The notes: generated by a model not told the origin, from the letters alone. A stretch of DNA of 64,000 nt from Hoylesella loescheii DSM 19665 = JCM 12249 = ATCC 15930 (GCF_000378085.1 NZ_KB899213.1:124001-188000), one strand, 5' to 3'; counted from the stretch's first letter, positions 1 to 8,379 are shown. Numbers and translations are program-made.

Positions 1-2
1 TA

Positions 3-488
3 TTACATGCAGGCCTTCACCTTTTCCAGCAGTTCATTTTCTGCCCCGTCGGTGTATCCGTTGTGTTTATACACAATGTGCCCCTTGCCGTCGAGCAGCA
101 AGGTGTAGGGTATCATCTGCACGCCCAAGGCGCGTTTCAGTTCCCCATTGGGATCGAGTAGCACATCGTACGTCCACCCGTTTTCATCTACAAGGGGTTT
201 TACCTTGTTGATATTCTGTGCTTGGTCGATGCTCACGGCCACAATTTTCACACCTGTTTCTCGTTTCCAGTCGTCGTACACCTCGTCGATAGCTTTCAAT
301 TCGCGGTTGCATGGTTTACACCAAGTGGCGAAGAAGGCCACAACGAGCGGTTTACCGTTATTGCTCAGCGTATCTACCCGCACACTTTTCCCCGTGATGT
401 CTTTGAGGGTTACGTTGGGCAATCGTGATTGTGCGTACGAGAACAGGGCCACCATTGAGGCGGCAAGTAGTAGATAAAATTTTTTCAT
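3..488 (-). CDS. TlpA-like periplasmic thioredoxin-fold oxidoreductase
   Basis: A 161-aa protein with a signal peptide (residues 1-20, ending SYAQ) followed by a single thioredoxin-like domain. The redox motif is W56-C57-K58-P59-C60, and a proline-containing segment (IPYTLLLD, about residue 125) matches the cis-Pro loop of TlpA/ResA proteins. These act outside the cytoplasmic membrane, reducing or isomerising disulfides, often for cytochrome maturation or general redox repair. The substrate cannot be told from sequence. The stop codon lies at positions 3-5, so the gene is complete, and it is read leftward out of the window, so downstream partners are not visible. The fold is certain and the role is not. 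Confidence 0.9.
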   Translation of the reverse strand: MKKFYLLLAASMVALFSYAQSRLPNVTLKDITGKSVRVDTLSNNGKPLVVAFFATWCKPCNRELKAIDEVYDDWKRETGVKIVAVSIDQAQNINKVKPLVDENGWTYDVLLDPNGELKRALGVQMIPYTLLLDGKGHIVYKHNGYTDGAENELLEKVKACM

Positions 489-512
489 TGATGGTATTCT
501 GAATTACGTTTA

Positions 513-520
513 CAAAGTTA
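513..520 (-). promoter_or_regulatory. Possible -7 element for the TlpA-like gene
   Basis: The minus strand reads TAACTTTG, close to the Bacteroidetes -7 consensus TAnnTTTG, about 25 bp upstream of the start codon. No clear TTG lies 19-20 bp further upstream, so support is weak. Confidence 0.35.
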
Positions 521-673
521 CGAAAAAAGGATGAAAGTGTAAAGAAAAACTCAAATATTTTTAAAGATTCCCTTATTACTCACGGGTGAGAAGCCGTTAA
601 AACAATTGCGGGGAATCACGGCTCACACTTAGAGTGTCAACTTTATAAACATAAATTTCAATCTACTGAAAAA

Positions 674-767
674 TGGACGAGCCGACAAGCCGACAAGTTG
701 ACAAGTTAACAGGTTGACGAGTTAACAAATGGTCAAATTCGCCAGTAGAGAAGTTAACCCGTTCACC
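674..767. repeat. Degenerate 8-9 bp tandem tract (GACAAGTT/GTTAAC type)
   Basis: About 90 bp of imperfect head-to-tail copies of words such as GACAAG, TTGACGAG and AAGTTAAC. Similar words recur at 22690-22715 and 62565-62735. The tract lies in the 620-bp gap between the divergently read TlpA-like gene and greA. Apart from this tract, the greA promoter and a leader hairpin, I see nothing else in that gap. Confidence 0.7.
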
Positions 768-873
768 AAACGAAGCATTTTTCACCTCTTCATTTTTTCA
801 ACCTTCCACCTTTTATACGCCACCTCTCCTCCCTTACGAAAACGTATAATTAACCATTTTTTACAAGCTTAAC

Positions 874-905
874 TTGCTTGTTATCATAAAAAACGCTAAC
901 TTTGC
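874..905 (+). promoter_or_regulatory. greA promoter (TTG-N20-TAACTTTGC)
   Basis: TTG at 874-876 and TAACTTTGC at 897-905 are separated by 20 bp, the expected geometry for the Bacteroidetes primary sigma factor. Transcription should start near 912, giving a leader of about 195 nt before greA. Confidence 0.75.
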
Positions 906-1021
906 AGCATCTATATCCACACAAAGAAATATTGGAAACTTTTTCGATAAGTCGCATGCGCATCGTCAAGCTTGCTTGAACGTTGTCGTGGCAGGAAAAG
1001 TACGTTGAACACGAACATAAA

Positions 1022-1052
1022 AAATTCCGACAACAAGAGCGTGTCGGAATTT
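1022..1052 (+). promoter_or_regulatory. Perfect 11-bp stem-loop in the greA leader
   Basis: AAATTCCGACA (1022-1032) pairs exactly with TGTCGGAATTT (1042-1052) around a 9-nt loop, between the greA promoter and the greA start. The sequence after it is only moderately T-rich, so it could be a leaky terminator, an attenuator or an RNA stability element. Confidence 0.6.
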
Positions 1053-1107
1053 ATCGTTATTTGTCATCGGAAAACTAACACCAACATAATTTAAGGTTAA
1101 AAGAAAT

Positions 1108-1572
1108 ATGGCTTACATGTCACAAGAAGGCTACGAGAAACTCGTGGCAGAGCTTAGACGGCTCGAATCCATTGAACGCCCCAAGGCGTCGGCTGCTATT
1201 GCCGATGCCAGAGACAAGGGCGACTTGAGTGAAAATTCGGAGTACGACGCGGCTAAGGAGGCTCAGGCTCACCTTGAAGACAAGATAAACAAGCTCAAGG
1301 TGGCCATTAACGAGGCGAAAATTGTCGACACTTCGCGCCTTAGCACTGATGCCGTGCAAATTCTTTCGAAGGTAGATATGACCAATCTCACCACGAAAGC
1401 CAAGATGTCGTACACCATCGTGAGCGAGAGTGAGGCCAACCTGAAAGAAGGAAAGATAGCCATCACAACCCCTATCGCACAGGGATTGCTCAATAAAAAA
1501 GAAGGCGACGAGGTGGAAATAACCATCCCCCGCGGCACCATTAAATTGAGAATTGACAAGATTACCATTTAA
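1108..1572 (+). CDS. greA: Transcription elongation factor GreA
   Basis: A 154-aa protein, the usual GreA length. Residues 1-76 form the antiparallel coiled coil, whose tip carries the acidic pair D39 and E42 in the segment DLSENSEYDAAKE. These residues enter the RNA polymerase secondary channel and stimulate cleavage of backtracked transcripts. Residues about 83-154 form the FKBP-like domain that docks on polymerase, ending with the typical basic and glycine-rich stretch (NKKEGDEVEI, PRGTIKLRI). The start was chosen because MAYMSQEGYEKL matches family N-termini and follows an A-rich leader. A HIT-family gene follows 56 nt downstream, probably on the same transcript. Confidence 0.97.
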   Translation: MAYMSQEGYEKLVAELRRLESIERPKASAAIADARDKGDLSENSEYDAAKEAQAHLEDKINKLKVAINEAKIVDTSRLSTDAVQILSKVDMTNLTTKAKMSYTIVSESEANLKEGKIAITTPIAQGLLNKKEGDEVEITIPRGTIKLRIDKITI

Positions 1573-1628
1573 AGACGAGAGCGAAAGCGCTTCTTGCCTG
1601 CACCGCCAACCTAAAAACGATTAACGTC

Positions 1629-2030
1629 ATGGACATATTCAGTAAAATAGCCGCTGGCGAAATTCCCAGCTATAAGTGCGCAGAAAACGAGCAGTTTTAT
1701 GCCTTCCTCGACATTAACCCTTTGATGGAGGGACACACGCTGGTGATTCCTCGCCGCGAAGTGGACTATATCTTCGACATGAACGACGACGAACTGGCGG
1801 CTTTCCAGCTGTTCACCAAGCGCGTGGCACAAGCCGTTAAGGTGGCTTGTCCGTGCATCAAGGTGGCGCAAGTGGTGCTAGGATTAGAAGTTCCACACGC
1901 TCACATCCACCTGTTGCCCCTCAATTCGGAGGCGGACGCAGACTTTAAGAAAGAAAAACTGAAACTCTCGGCCGAGCAAATGCAAAGCATCGCCGATAAG
2001 ATATATGCGGCATTTAAGTCGCAACAATAG
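1629..2030 (+). CDS. HIT family nucleotide-binding hydrolase (Hint/HinT-like)
   Basis: A 133-aa histidine-triad protein. The signature H90-A-H92-I-H94-L-L near the C-terminus supplies the catalytic and phosphate-binding histidines, and the N-terminal part (FSKIAAGEIPSYK, then GHTLVIPRREV) is typical of the HinT branch. Family members hydrolyse nucleoside phosphoramidates such as AMP-lysine in the cytoplasm, and the physiological substrate is usually unknown. It follows greA by 56 nt with no promoter visible between, so the two are probably co-transcribed, and a strong terminator follows it. Confidence 0.93.
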   Translation: MDIFSKIAAGEIPSYKCAENEQFYAFLDINPLMEGHTLVIPRREVDYIFDMNDDELAAFQLFTKRVAQAVKVACPCIKVAQVVLGLEVPHAHIHLLPLNSEADADFKKEKLKLSAEQMQSIADKIYAAFKSQQ

Positions 2031-2081
2031 CATGAGGTGGCGCTATATGGGCCACTCATCTGCTCGATTTCGGATTAAGTG

Positions 2082-2117
2082 AAAAAAAGGGTGCCACCTT
2101 TTGCGGCACTCTTTTTT
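2082..2117. terminator. Bidirectional-looking terminator after the greA-HIT pair
   Basis: A run of A (2082-2088), then GGGTGCC (2089-2095) pairing with GGCACTC (2105-2111, one G-U pair), then a run of T (2112-2117). The A and T runs extend the stem. It ends the greA-HIT transcript. Confidence 0.85.
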
Positions 2118-2183
2118 GTTTATGCGCCTAGCATATCCAATTGAGGCTTGGCAAGATGCACAACAAACAAAACGGTAACATTT

Positions 2184-2561
2184 ATGATACACAATATTAT
2201 ATTGGTGGCATTGGGTGGCGCATTTGGCAGTGCGCTGCGTTATTTATTAGGTTGGCTATGGCCTGCAACCAACAATGGCGGACTGCCACTTGGCACATTA
2301 ACCGCAAACGTTCTGGGTTGCCTGGTCATTGGCTTTGTTGGCGAACTTCTCCAACGTTCTTTCGGCATGAACGAACAGCTTCGGCTGCTGGTTTGTGTGG
2401 GCTTCTGCGGCGGACTAACAACGCTTAGCACACTGGTAAACGAAACCTCGGGGATGGCTCATGCCAATCAATTGTTATTGGGTGCCGCATATTTGGGCGT
2501 CAGTATAGCGTTTGGTTTCGTGGCGTTACATTGCGGAACATGGTTGGCAAGCAGAGTTTAA
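2184..2561 (+). CDS. crcB: Fluoride-selective channel CrcB/FluC
   Basis: A 125-aa, very hydrophobic protein with four predicted membrane helices, the size of a FluC channel subunit, which forms a dual-topology dimer in the inner membrane and exports fluoride. The family motifs are present: an N-terminal GGAFGSALRYLLG, then PLGTLTANVLGCLVIG and GFCGGLTTLSTL, the last holding the polar track and sodium-site region. I chose the ATG at 2184 because it gives the usual N-terminus directly before helix 1; an upstream in-frame ATG at 2148 would add a 12-residue polar extension not typical of the family. I could not find a fluoride riboswitch in the short upstream gap. Confidence 0.93.
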   Translation: MIHNIILVALGGAFGSALRYLLGWLWPATNNGGLPLGTLTANVLGCLVIGFVGELLQRSFGMNEQLRLLVCVGFCGGLTTLSTLVNETSGMAHANQLLLGAAYLGVSIAFGFVALHCGTWLASRV

Positions 2562-2605
2562 ACGGTCGTGTTATATGTTCGTCCAAGATAGGATACCATA
2601 TATTT

Positions 2606-2732
2606 TACGTGGGTTTGGGATAAGATATGTTCACTACGTCAACTACCGCGTAGCGCTAGTTGGCGAGATCGCTATTCGTTTTTTATCTAATCTTGCCCAA
2701 GAAAGCATCGCATCTTACCCCGAATTCACGTA
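2606..2732 (-). repeat. D element copy 1 (MITE-like, inverted ends)
   Basis: A 127-bp unit whose ends are imperfect inverted repeats (TACGTGGGTTTGGGATAAGA on the left, matching the reverse complement of the right end). It carries the internal hairpin box (ACTACCGCGTAGCGCTAG) near its middle. It begins 45 bp after the crcB stop and forms the left arm of a D-B-D composite (2606-3190). Confidence 0.75.
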
Positions 2733-2734
2733 AC

Positions 2735-3060
2735 GTTTGATACTAGCTTGGCACGATCTAGGCGGTTCATTACACCGCCTATCACCGCCACCAACTCACC
2801 CTTCCTACCTCCAAACGCTACCTCTCACGCCTCATTCGATAAGCCCTTGTAGTGAGCTTTTTCAGCTCCCGCTTTGTTACAGCTAAGTTGGACCCCTGTT
2901 CCAGCTAAGTTGGAACAGGGGTCCAATTCAACTGGAACAGCATTCCAGCTAACATGGAACAGCCGTCCAAAACATATATAACAGGGCGGTTAATGTAATA
3001 ATGCATCATCAGGACTTAGCAAGCGCATTTCCGGAACGATGAAAATGCGAACGACGGAAT
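2735..3060 (-). repeat. B element copy 1 with a 22-bp palindromic array
   Basis: About 325 bp matching, in reverse complement, the element at 39600-39925, including both flanks of the array (AAGCCCTTGTAGTGAGC on one side, AATGCATCATCAGGACTTAG on the other). The array at 2881-2968 holds four 22-bp units, each containing a TTCC/GGAA dyad such as GTTCCAGCTAAGTTGGAAC. Confidence 0.75.
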
Positions 3061-3069
3061 GGCTAGTTG

Positions 3070-3190
3070 GCGAGTTTGGGATAAATAACCATACCTTCTG
3101 AACAATATTGGAGAGGTAAAGAAATAGCTATCTCGCCAACTAGTGCTACGCAACAGAGGGCATAACGATTGTGTTCTATCCCGAACTCGC
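3070..3190 (+). repeat. D element copy 2 (right arm of composite)
   Basis: A 121-bp unit with 14-bp inverted ends, GCGAGTTTGGGATA and TATCCCGAACTCGC. It is oriented opposite to copy 1 and closes the D-B-D composite. Confidence 0.75.
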
Positions 3191-3239
3191 ATATATATTT
3201 TACTTGATTTTGGTATAAGGGAAATGCTTTATGCCAACT

Positions 3240-3518
3240 ACCGCGTAGTGGTTGGTTTTTTTCTATTGGTTAGTTTGCGTAAAACAAACGGGGTGTTCGC
3301 GAATGAAACTTACCGCATTAGCGGGGTTGATGGTATCAAATGGTAGGCATATAATAATAGGAAGGGTAGGAGAATATTACGCGTAATCTTCACCTAGAAG
3401 CGCATTAAACGTAAAAAGACCAAGACCTACGGCCTTGTTTCCTCTCCATACAGCTTAGGCAGGGTAGGTCGCTCTCGCTCCCAACCCTGCCCTACCAAAG
3501 GACCAACCGCTACGCGGT
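3240..3518. repeat. A element copy 1 plus flanking conserved segment
   Basis: It is bounded by hairpin boxes at 3240-3252 and 3506-3518. The right part (3413-3518) is the GC-rich A module (AGACCAAGACCTACGGCC, then GGCAGGGT...ACCCTGCC arms). The left part (3253-3412) matches, in reverse complement, the spacer of the A-A composite at 28232-28370. Confidence 0.7.
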
Positions 3519-3740
3519 AGATGGCGTAATGCCAGCGTTTGTTTTATTCTACCCCCGCATCGGTAATACCAACCGCTACATGATAGCTAGTGTAATGCCT
3601 GCGTTTGTTTTACTCCACCCTCGCATCTGCTATACCAACAGCTACGCAGTTGTTAGTGCAATACCAGCGTTTGTTTTACTCAGCCCTCGCATCAGTCAAA
3701 CCAACCCCTACGTAGCAGTTAGCGTAATGTCCCTGCTTTT
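3519..3740. repeat. Three 66-bp tandem modules and a partial fourth, abutting the M16 gene
   Basis: Units at 3519-3584, 3585-3650 and 3651-3716 share the core GCGTTTGTTTTACTC and CTCGCATC and each ends in a diverged ACCGCTACGCGGT box. A fourth unit starts at 3717 and runs to the stop codon of the leftward M16 gene at 3741. Because 66 is a multiple of three, one frame stays open through the array with a 22-residue peptide repeat, but I do not consider it a gene. Confidence 0.75.
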
Positions 3741-6560
3741 TTACTCTGACTTCATTGTTATCTCAATTCTTCGGTTGCTCTTGATAATGGCTTGCGCCAC
3801 CTGCTGTATGTCGGTGGCCGAAAGTTGGTCTACCAATGCATCGTAATCCGAGTGTAGATCGATGCCATATCGCAGTTGTTGGTACACAATACTGTTCCAA
3901 TAGTCGTTGACAAGCGTTTCTTGCTGGTGAGCTTTCTTTAAGTAAGCCTTAATCTTACGGATACTTTCGGGATTGATGCGACCTTGTGCCACGTGCGCCA
4001 ACTGACGATACACGATGGGCATTAGTGCGGCGTACTTCTCGGGGCCAGTTCGGAAACCAATCTTCAACAACGAGTTGGGGCGACTGTTGCAGTCGAGTTC
4101 TCCTTGCACACCTACGCCATAGGCGCCGCCTTTCTCTTCGCGAATGCTATCTGTGAAAGCAATGGATAGCACGCGACGAAGGGCATCGAGAGCCAAGTTA
4201 GACTTGGGTGTGAAGGGTAAGTCGAAGGTGTAGATGATGGTGACAAGCGCCGATGGCGTGTTCATCTTTTTGGTGAAGACGTGCGTTTCGTTTACGTTGC
4301 GCACCTGTGGAAAGTTGTTCACAAAGCTCTCTTTGCGTCCTGCTGCCGGCAACGAGGCCACATATTGACAGAGAAGTGGGCGAAGTGAGTCGATATTTAC
4401 ATTGCCCACAAGTAGCATCTTAAAGCCCGTGGCATCGGCAAAGCGTTCGCGGTAGAGCTGCATAATGCGCTGGTAGTTGGCCTTATTTACTCTTTCGAGG
4501 GTCGTTGGGGCGGTGCGCTCGTTGCGCCCATATACGATGAGCGACACCGAGTCGTTGTATTCTACCTGCGGATTGGCGTTTCTGTTTTTCATCATGGCAC
4601 GTCTTCGGTCGATGTCGGTGGCAAAAGCGGTGGTATCAGTTCGCGGAGCGGTGAAGTAAAGATAAGCCAATTGGAACATCGTGGCTAGGTCTTTGCGGTT
4701 AGATTGTCCGCTGATGCCCTGCGTTTCTTGACCAACAAAGGGCGAAACGCGTACTTGTTTGCCTGCAAGCATCTTGTCTAAGCGGTCGGCCGAGAATGCG
4801 CCCACACCGCCATCAACAATGGCATTGGGCAGGAAAGAGAAGTTGGGGGCGTCGGTTTCGGGACAAAGCGAGAGTCCACCTTCGCCCCAAAGGCGCATGG
4901 TTATTTCGTCGTTGGCGAAGTTGGTAGGCTTAACATACACCTCAATGCCGTTGCTGAGCACGATTTTGGTAACTCCGAAGTGTCCGTAAGGTTGCTCGCT
5001 CACAATCGTTCCGGCCTTGGGGGCGTGCTCGATGAGGGTTGCGGGCAGGGCCTCTTCCTTGTATGGCTGATAGCTATTATCGGCTTGGGCTTGCAAAACG
5101 TATTGTTCCAGTTCCTGGTTGCTGGGCAATGTGAAGCCAGCCTTTTGTGGAGCGAGCACCGTTAGCACTTGATTTTCGTTAGAAATAAGCTTTCGGGCGG
5201 CCTCGTTCACCTCTTTAAGCGACACCTCGGCATCGAAACGCTTGGTAAGGGCAAACTTTTCATCGGGCGTTAGCATAGGTTCCGATGACAGAAAATGGCG
5301 CACGGCCTGCATCGCCAGCGTGCGATTGCGACGCTCGTTGCGTTCGGCAAAGCGCGTTTGGGCACGTTGCAGCGCGTCGGCTTTGGCTCGTTGCAGTTCG
5401 GTATCGGTAAAACCAAAGCGGCGTGCACGTTCGGTTTCGCCGATAACGGCACGAAACGAACCACGTATATTGTCTTCCTTGCAGCCAAACGACAGGCTGA
5501 AAGCCTCTTTGGTTTGGGTAACGAGGAAGCTACCCGTACGTGCCGAGGCACTGAGTACAGGCGAGGGATTAAGCCGTTTGAGGTTGGTAAGCCGCTCGCT
5601 GAGCATGGCTGTTATGAGGTTTTCTATGTATCCGTCGCGCACATAGCTGGTTTGGCCTTTCTGCGCAAAAGGTGTGGCGGGGTGTTTCATGTGAAGACCA
5701 GCCAGAACTATTGGCTGTTCGCTATCCTTTTCTACGGCCACAATCATGCGTTTGTTGTCGGGCACGGGGTAATAGATGCGCTTCGCAGGGTTCTTGGGTG
5801 TGGGAATGGAAGAGAACAGCTGCTTAATCTTGGCCTCGATGGCATTTACGTCGATGTCGCCCACCACTACGATGGCTTGCAAGTCGGGACGATACCACTT
5901 GTGATAATAATCCTTGAGATCTTGGTAGGGAAAGTTGTCAACGATGTCCATCGAGCCTATGGGCATGCAGTCTTCGTATTTCGAACCCTTAAAGATGGTG
6001 GGTTGCAGCTTTTCGTACATGCGTTGCGAGGCCATTTTCGCCCTGCGCGTGCGCCATTCCTCGTGTATCACGCCACGTTCCTTGTCTATCTCCTTATCTT
6101 GCAGCAGCAAGTAGTGGCTCCAATCGTGTAGGATGAGCAGCACCGAGTCGACTACGGATGAGCGTTTTAGTGGCACTTGCGAGATGTTATACACCGTTTC
6201 GTCGATGCTGGTGTAGGCATTGAGGTTGGTTCCGAACTTCACGCCGATGGTTTCGCACCATGGAACGATGCCCGGAGAGGTGCCATCGTTGCGGAAATGT
6301 TTGGTTCCGTTGAAGGCCATGTGTTCCAAGAAGTGGGCCAATCCGCGTTGGCGTGGCTCTTCAAGGATGCTTCCCACACGCTGTGCGATGTAGAAATCGG
6401 CCACGCCAGGTTCTTTGGCGTTGTGCCGAATGAAGTAGGTTAGGCCATTTTTAAGCTTACCCGTACGATAGGTAGCATCGTTTTTGAGGGGCTGTGCCGA
6501 TAGAAGTGTTGGCAGAAAGAGCAAGAATAGGCTTGCTCGCCTTAAAAATCTTGTTTGCAT
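3741..6560 (-). CDS. M16 family zinc metalloprotease (pitrilysin/insulinase type), secreted
   Basis: A 939-aa protein with a signal peptide (basic MQTRFLRR, hydrophobic core, cleavage near SAQ22) and the duplicated M16 architecture. The active N-terminal half carries the inverted zinc motif H76-F-L-E79-H80, with the downstream glutamate-rich segment ERGVIHEEW (about 161-169) supplying the third ligand. The C-terminal half lacks HxxEH and has the inactive M16_C pattern that forms the clamshell chamber (GGAYGVGVQG, about 825). Such enzymes cut peptides or small unfolded proteins, here in the periplasm. It is the last gene of a leftward operon, 21 nt after the DUF6850 barrel gene, which suggests that it digests what the receptor imports. 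Confidence 0.93.
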   Translation of the reverse strand: MQTRFLRRASLFLLFLPTLLSAQPLKNDATYRTGKLKNGLTYFIRHNAKEPGVADFYIAQRVGSILEEPRQRGLAHFLEHMAFNGTKHFRNDGTSPGIVPWCETIGVKFGTNLNAYTSIDETVYNISQVPLKRSSVVDSVLLILHDWSHYLLLQDKEIDKERGVIHEEWRTRRAKMASQRMYEKLQPTIFKGSKYEDCMPIGSMDIVDNFPYQDLKDYYHKWYRPDLQAIVVVGDIDVNAIEAKIKQLFSSIPTPKNPAKRIYYPVPDNKRMIVAVEKDSEQPIVLAGLHMKHPATPFAQKGQTSYVRDGYIENLITAMLSERLTNLKRLNPSPVLSASARTGSFLVTQTKEAFSLSFGCKEDNIRGSFRAVIGETERARRFGFTDTELQRAKADALQRAQTRFAERNERRNRTLAMQAVRHFLSSEPMLTPDEKFALTKRFDAEVSLKEVNEAARKLISNENQVLTVLAPQKAGFTLPSNQELEQYVLQAQADNSYQPYKEEALPATLIEHAPKAGTIVSEQPYGHFGVTKIVLSNGIEVYVKPTNFANDEITMRLWGEGGLSLCPETDAPNFSFLPNAIVDGGVGAFSADRLDKMLAGKQVRVSPFVGQETQGISGQSNRKDLATMFQLAYLYFTAPRTDTTAFATDIDRRRAMMKNRNANPQVEYNDSVSLIVYGRNERTAPTTLERVNKANYQRIMQLYRERFADATGFKMLLVGNVNIDSLRPLLCQYVASLPAAGRKESFVNNFPQVRNVNETHVFTKKMNTPSALVTIIYTFDLPFTPKSNLALDALRRVLSIAFTDSIREEKGGAYGVGVQGELDCNSRPNSLLKIGFRTGPEKYAALMPIVYRQLAHVAQGRINPESIRKIKAYLKKAHQQETLVNDYWNSIVYQQLRYGIDLHSDYDALVDQLSATDIQQVAQAIIKSNRRIEITMKSE

Positions 6561-6581
6561 AGGGATAATGTTTTTGCAATA

Positions 6582-8183
6582 TTAAAACGTGCATCCTATG
6601 GCCAAAGTGGCCTCGGTGCGGTGTTGGTTGTCAATCCAGGGTGAAGGCTCGGTGGTTCGGCGCCACGTGGTTTGGGTGCGAACGTAGAGCGGTAGGTGCA
6701 AACGGGGTAGGCAGAAGGCGTATTTGACGGCTAGATGCACACCCCATTGCGGTGCGGTTAGCAGGTGATGGTTGCGATAAAGATAGGCTTGCATCACCGT
6801 TGGGGGTTTCTGCTTGTCGCTAGGCGTTGCCAATGTGGCCGTTTGTTCTGGCTCGCCGCTGCCCCATTGGCGAGAAAGTCCGCCTGTAAGAGAGAGCATG
6901 GTGCGGCGACTAAGCGTGAGATTGCGAGTGACGAGCAGCGAAAGCAGGTTGGTATGCAGCTGTTGTCGCTGAACGTAGGGGTAAAGATAGGCCGATATTT
7001 GGCGGCTGTCGGCTTGCAACGAGGCAGAGATGGTCCACGTGGAGATGTCGTTTGCCAGGCCAAACCATGCCGTATATCTTACAACAAGGTTGTTCCAACG
7101 TTTGTTGGACGTCTTTATGGGGTCGAAATAGTCGTAATATGTGCTGCCCGTTTCGGTTCGATTCTCGCGGTAGGTGGTCTTGTTGTTCTCCAATCGCTCA
7201 TTATATAATGTGGCAGCCAGTTGGTGTAGGTTGCGTGCTTGTCGCAAAGTGGCCACGGCTTGCAACTCAAAGATGTCGCCATGATGCTTGAAATGCACGA
7301 TGGAATAGGGTGAATTGCGACCGTAGAAACCACTTCGGTGGGCGAATTGGCCACCAACGAAGAGCGAGAAGGCGTGGTTTAATCGCCCCTCCACTTGCAA
7401 AGCAAGTCCGTTTTGTTCGTCAAGTAGGGGCTGTTCGCGCGAGTCGTCGGTGTAGCCTTTGTTGCCAAACTGCTCCACTTCGCCCGTAAATGCGCCATAG
7501 TCTACAAGCGTTTTATACACCTTTTCGGTCTTTCCGTAGGTTACAAAGCGTAGGCTTTCGGTGCTCCGGCCGTAAATATAGTTGGCGCCTAACATCCAAT
7601 GAGCACCTATTGGGGCTGCAATGCCCAGCGAAAAATTAAGTTGCATCAGACTGTTTCGGTGGCGAAGGTCTTTATACTTGGCATAGTTGGCGGCCGTATA
7701 ATCTACCTTTGCCCCCACGGCTAAGCCTCGCCAGAGGTCTATACCCACAGCTCCTACGAGGTTATAGGTGTCGCGATGCTTGTTACCGGGATTGGTTAGC
7801 GAGTCTTCGGATAGGTCGAATGGCTTGCGTTCGGGGTTAATGAATACCGAACCCAGCATGTTTTTGCCCGCGAAGTTGTCGTAATCTATTCGCCCGTAAA
7901 CAACACTGCGTGGGTTAATTCGGAAAAACGACTCGACCATAGCGCCTGCTTGCACCACATTGGACGACTGGGAGTAGTCCACGAAGTCGCCTTTGGCCAC
8001 GCTACCCCTTACTTCGGCCACCGATATATTGCGCTGATTGTAGCGTGTTAGTGCAGCAGCGTTGGGCGAAATGAGCCAAGGATTGGCCTGTTTCACGAGG
8101 TTGAAGTCGCGAAAATCAGGAGTGGTGTCGGCTGGGAGAGCTGTCGACGCGAAGGGAAGGACGAGTAAAAGGAGTGAGAACAC
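6582..8183 (-). CDS. DUF6850-type outer-membrane beta-barrel protein
   Basis: A 533-aa protein beginning with a hydrophobic segment (SLLLLVLPFASTALPA) that looks like a signal peptide. It is followed by amphipathic, aromatic-rich strands with alternating residues and a C-terminal ATLAIGCTF ending in Phe, as in outer-membrane barrels. The start is odd: no ATG exists in frame before the upstream stop near 8230. The visible choices are GTG at 8183, which gives an uncharged N-terminus, or ATT at 8192, which would give a better charged signal (IRSVFSLLLL). It lies between a DUF4876 lipoprotein gene and an M16 protease gene. The family name is from memory of this conserved gene order; the function is unknown. 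Confidence 0.8.
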   Translation of the reverse strand: MFSLLLLVLPFASTALPADTTPDFRDFNLVKQANPWLISPNAAALTRYNQRNISVAEVRGSVAKGDFVDYSQSSNVVQAGAMVESFFRINPRSVVYGRIDYDNFAGKNMLGSVFINPERKPFDLSEDSLTNPGNKHRDTYNLVGAVGIDLWRGLAVGAKVDYTAANYAKYKDLRHRNSLMQLNFSLGIAAPIGAHWMLGANYIYGRSTESLRFVTYGKTEKVYKTLVDYGAFTGEVEQFGNKGYTDDSREQPLLDEQNGLALQVEGRLNHAFSLFVGGQFAHRSGFYGRNSPYSIVHFKHHGDIFELQAVATLRQARNLHQLAATLYNERLENNKTTYRENRTETGSTYYDYFDPIKTSNKRWNNLVVRYTAWFGLANDISTWTISASLQADSRQISAYLYPYVQRQQLHTNLLSLLVTRNLTLSRRTMLSLTGGLSRQWGSGEPEQTATLATPSDKQKPPTVMQAYLYRNHHLLTAPQWGVHLAVKYAFCLPRLHLPLYVRTQTTWRRTTEPSPWIDNQHRTEATLAIGCTF

Positions 8184-8293
8184 AGAACGAATGGGGTTAA
8201 AGGTTAGGGAATTGAGGAGGCTAGCAGTGGCTTATTATCCCAGAACTTATAGCTGCCCTAGAACTTCTAAGCCTTTTTAGCCCCCCTCCTAGC

Positions 8294-8354
8294 CCTAGAA
8301 TTACTAGCTAGTTTAGGCCTTTTGATGTTATCTAAGCTTGCTAGTAATTCTAGG
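8294..8354 (-). promoter_or_regulatory. Intercistronic 15-bp perfect stem-loop
   Basis: CCTAGAATTACTAGC (8294-8308) is perfectly inverted at 8340-8354, with a 31-nt loop. It lies in the 196-bp gap between the DUF4876 and DUF6850 genes. No T-run follows, so it is more likely a processing or stability element than a terminator. Confidence 0.65.
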
Positions 8355-8379
8355 TATGTAGGTTTAGGGCGAGGTTATT

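Noticed and set aside
2122..2183. Fluoride riboswitch upstream of crcB
   Set aside because: The gap after the terminator is only about 60 nt and I could not find the conserved crcB-motif core.
3529..3846. Open frame of 105 codons with a 22-residue peptide repeat (PAFVL...PRI...TN)
   Set aside because: It is the 66-bp tandem module read in one frame. Stops are absent because the period is a multiple of three, it runs into the opposite-strand M16 gene, and the same modules elsewhere are not in frame.
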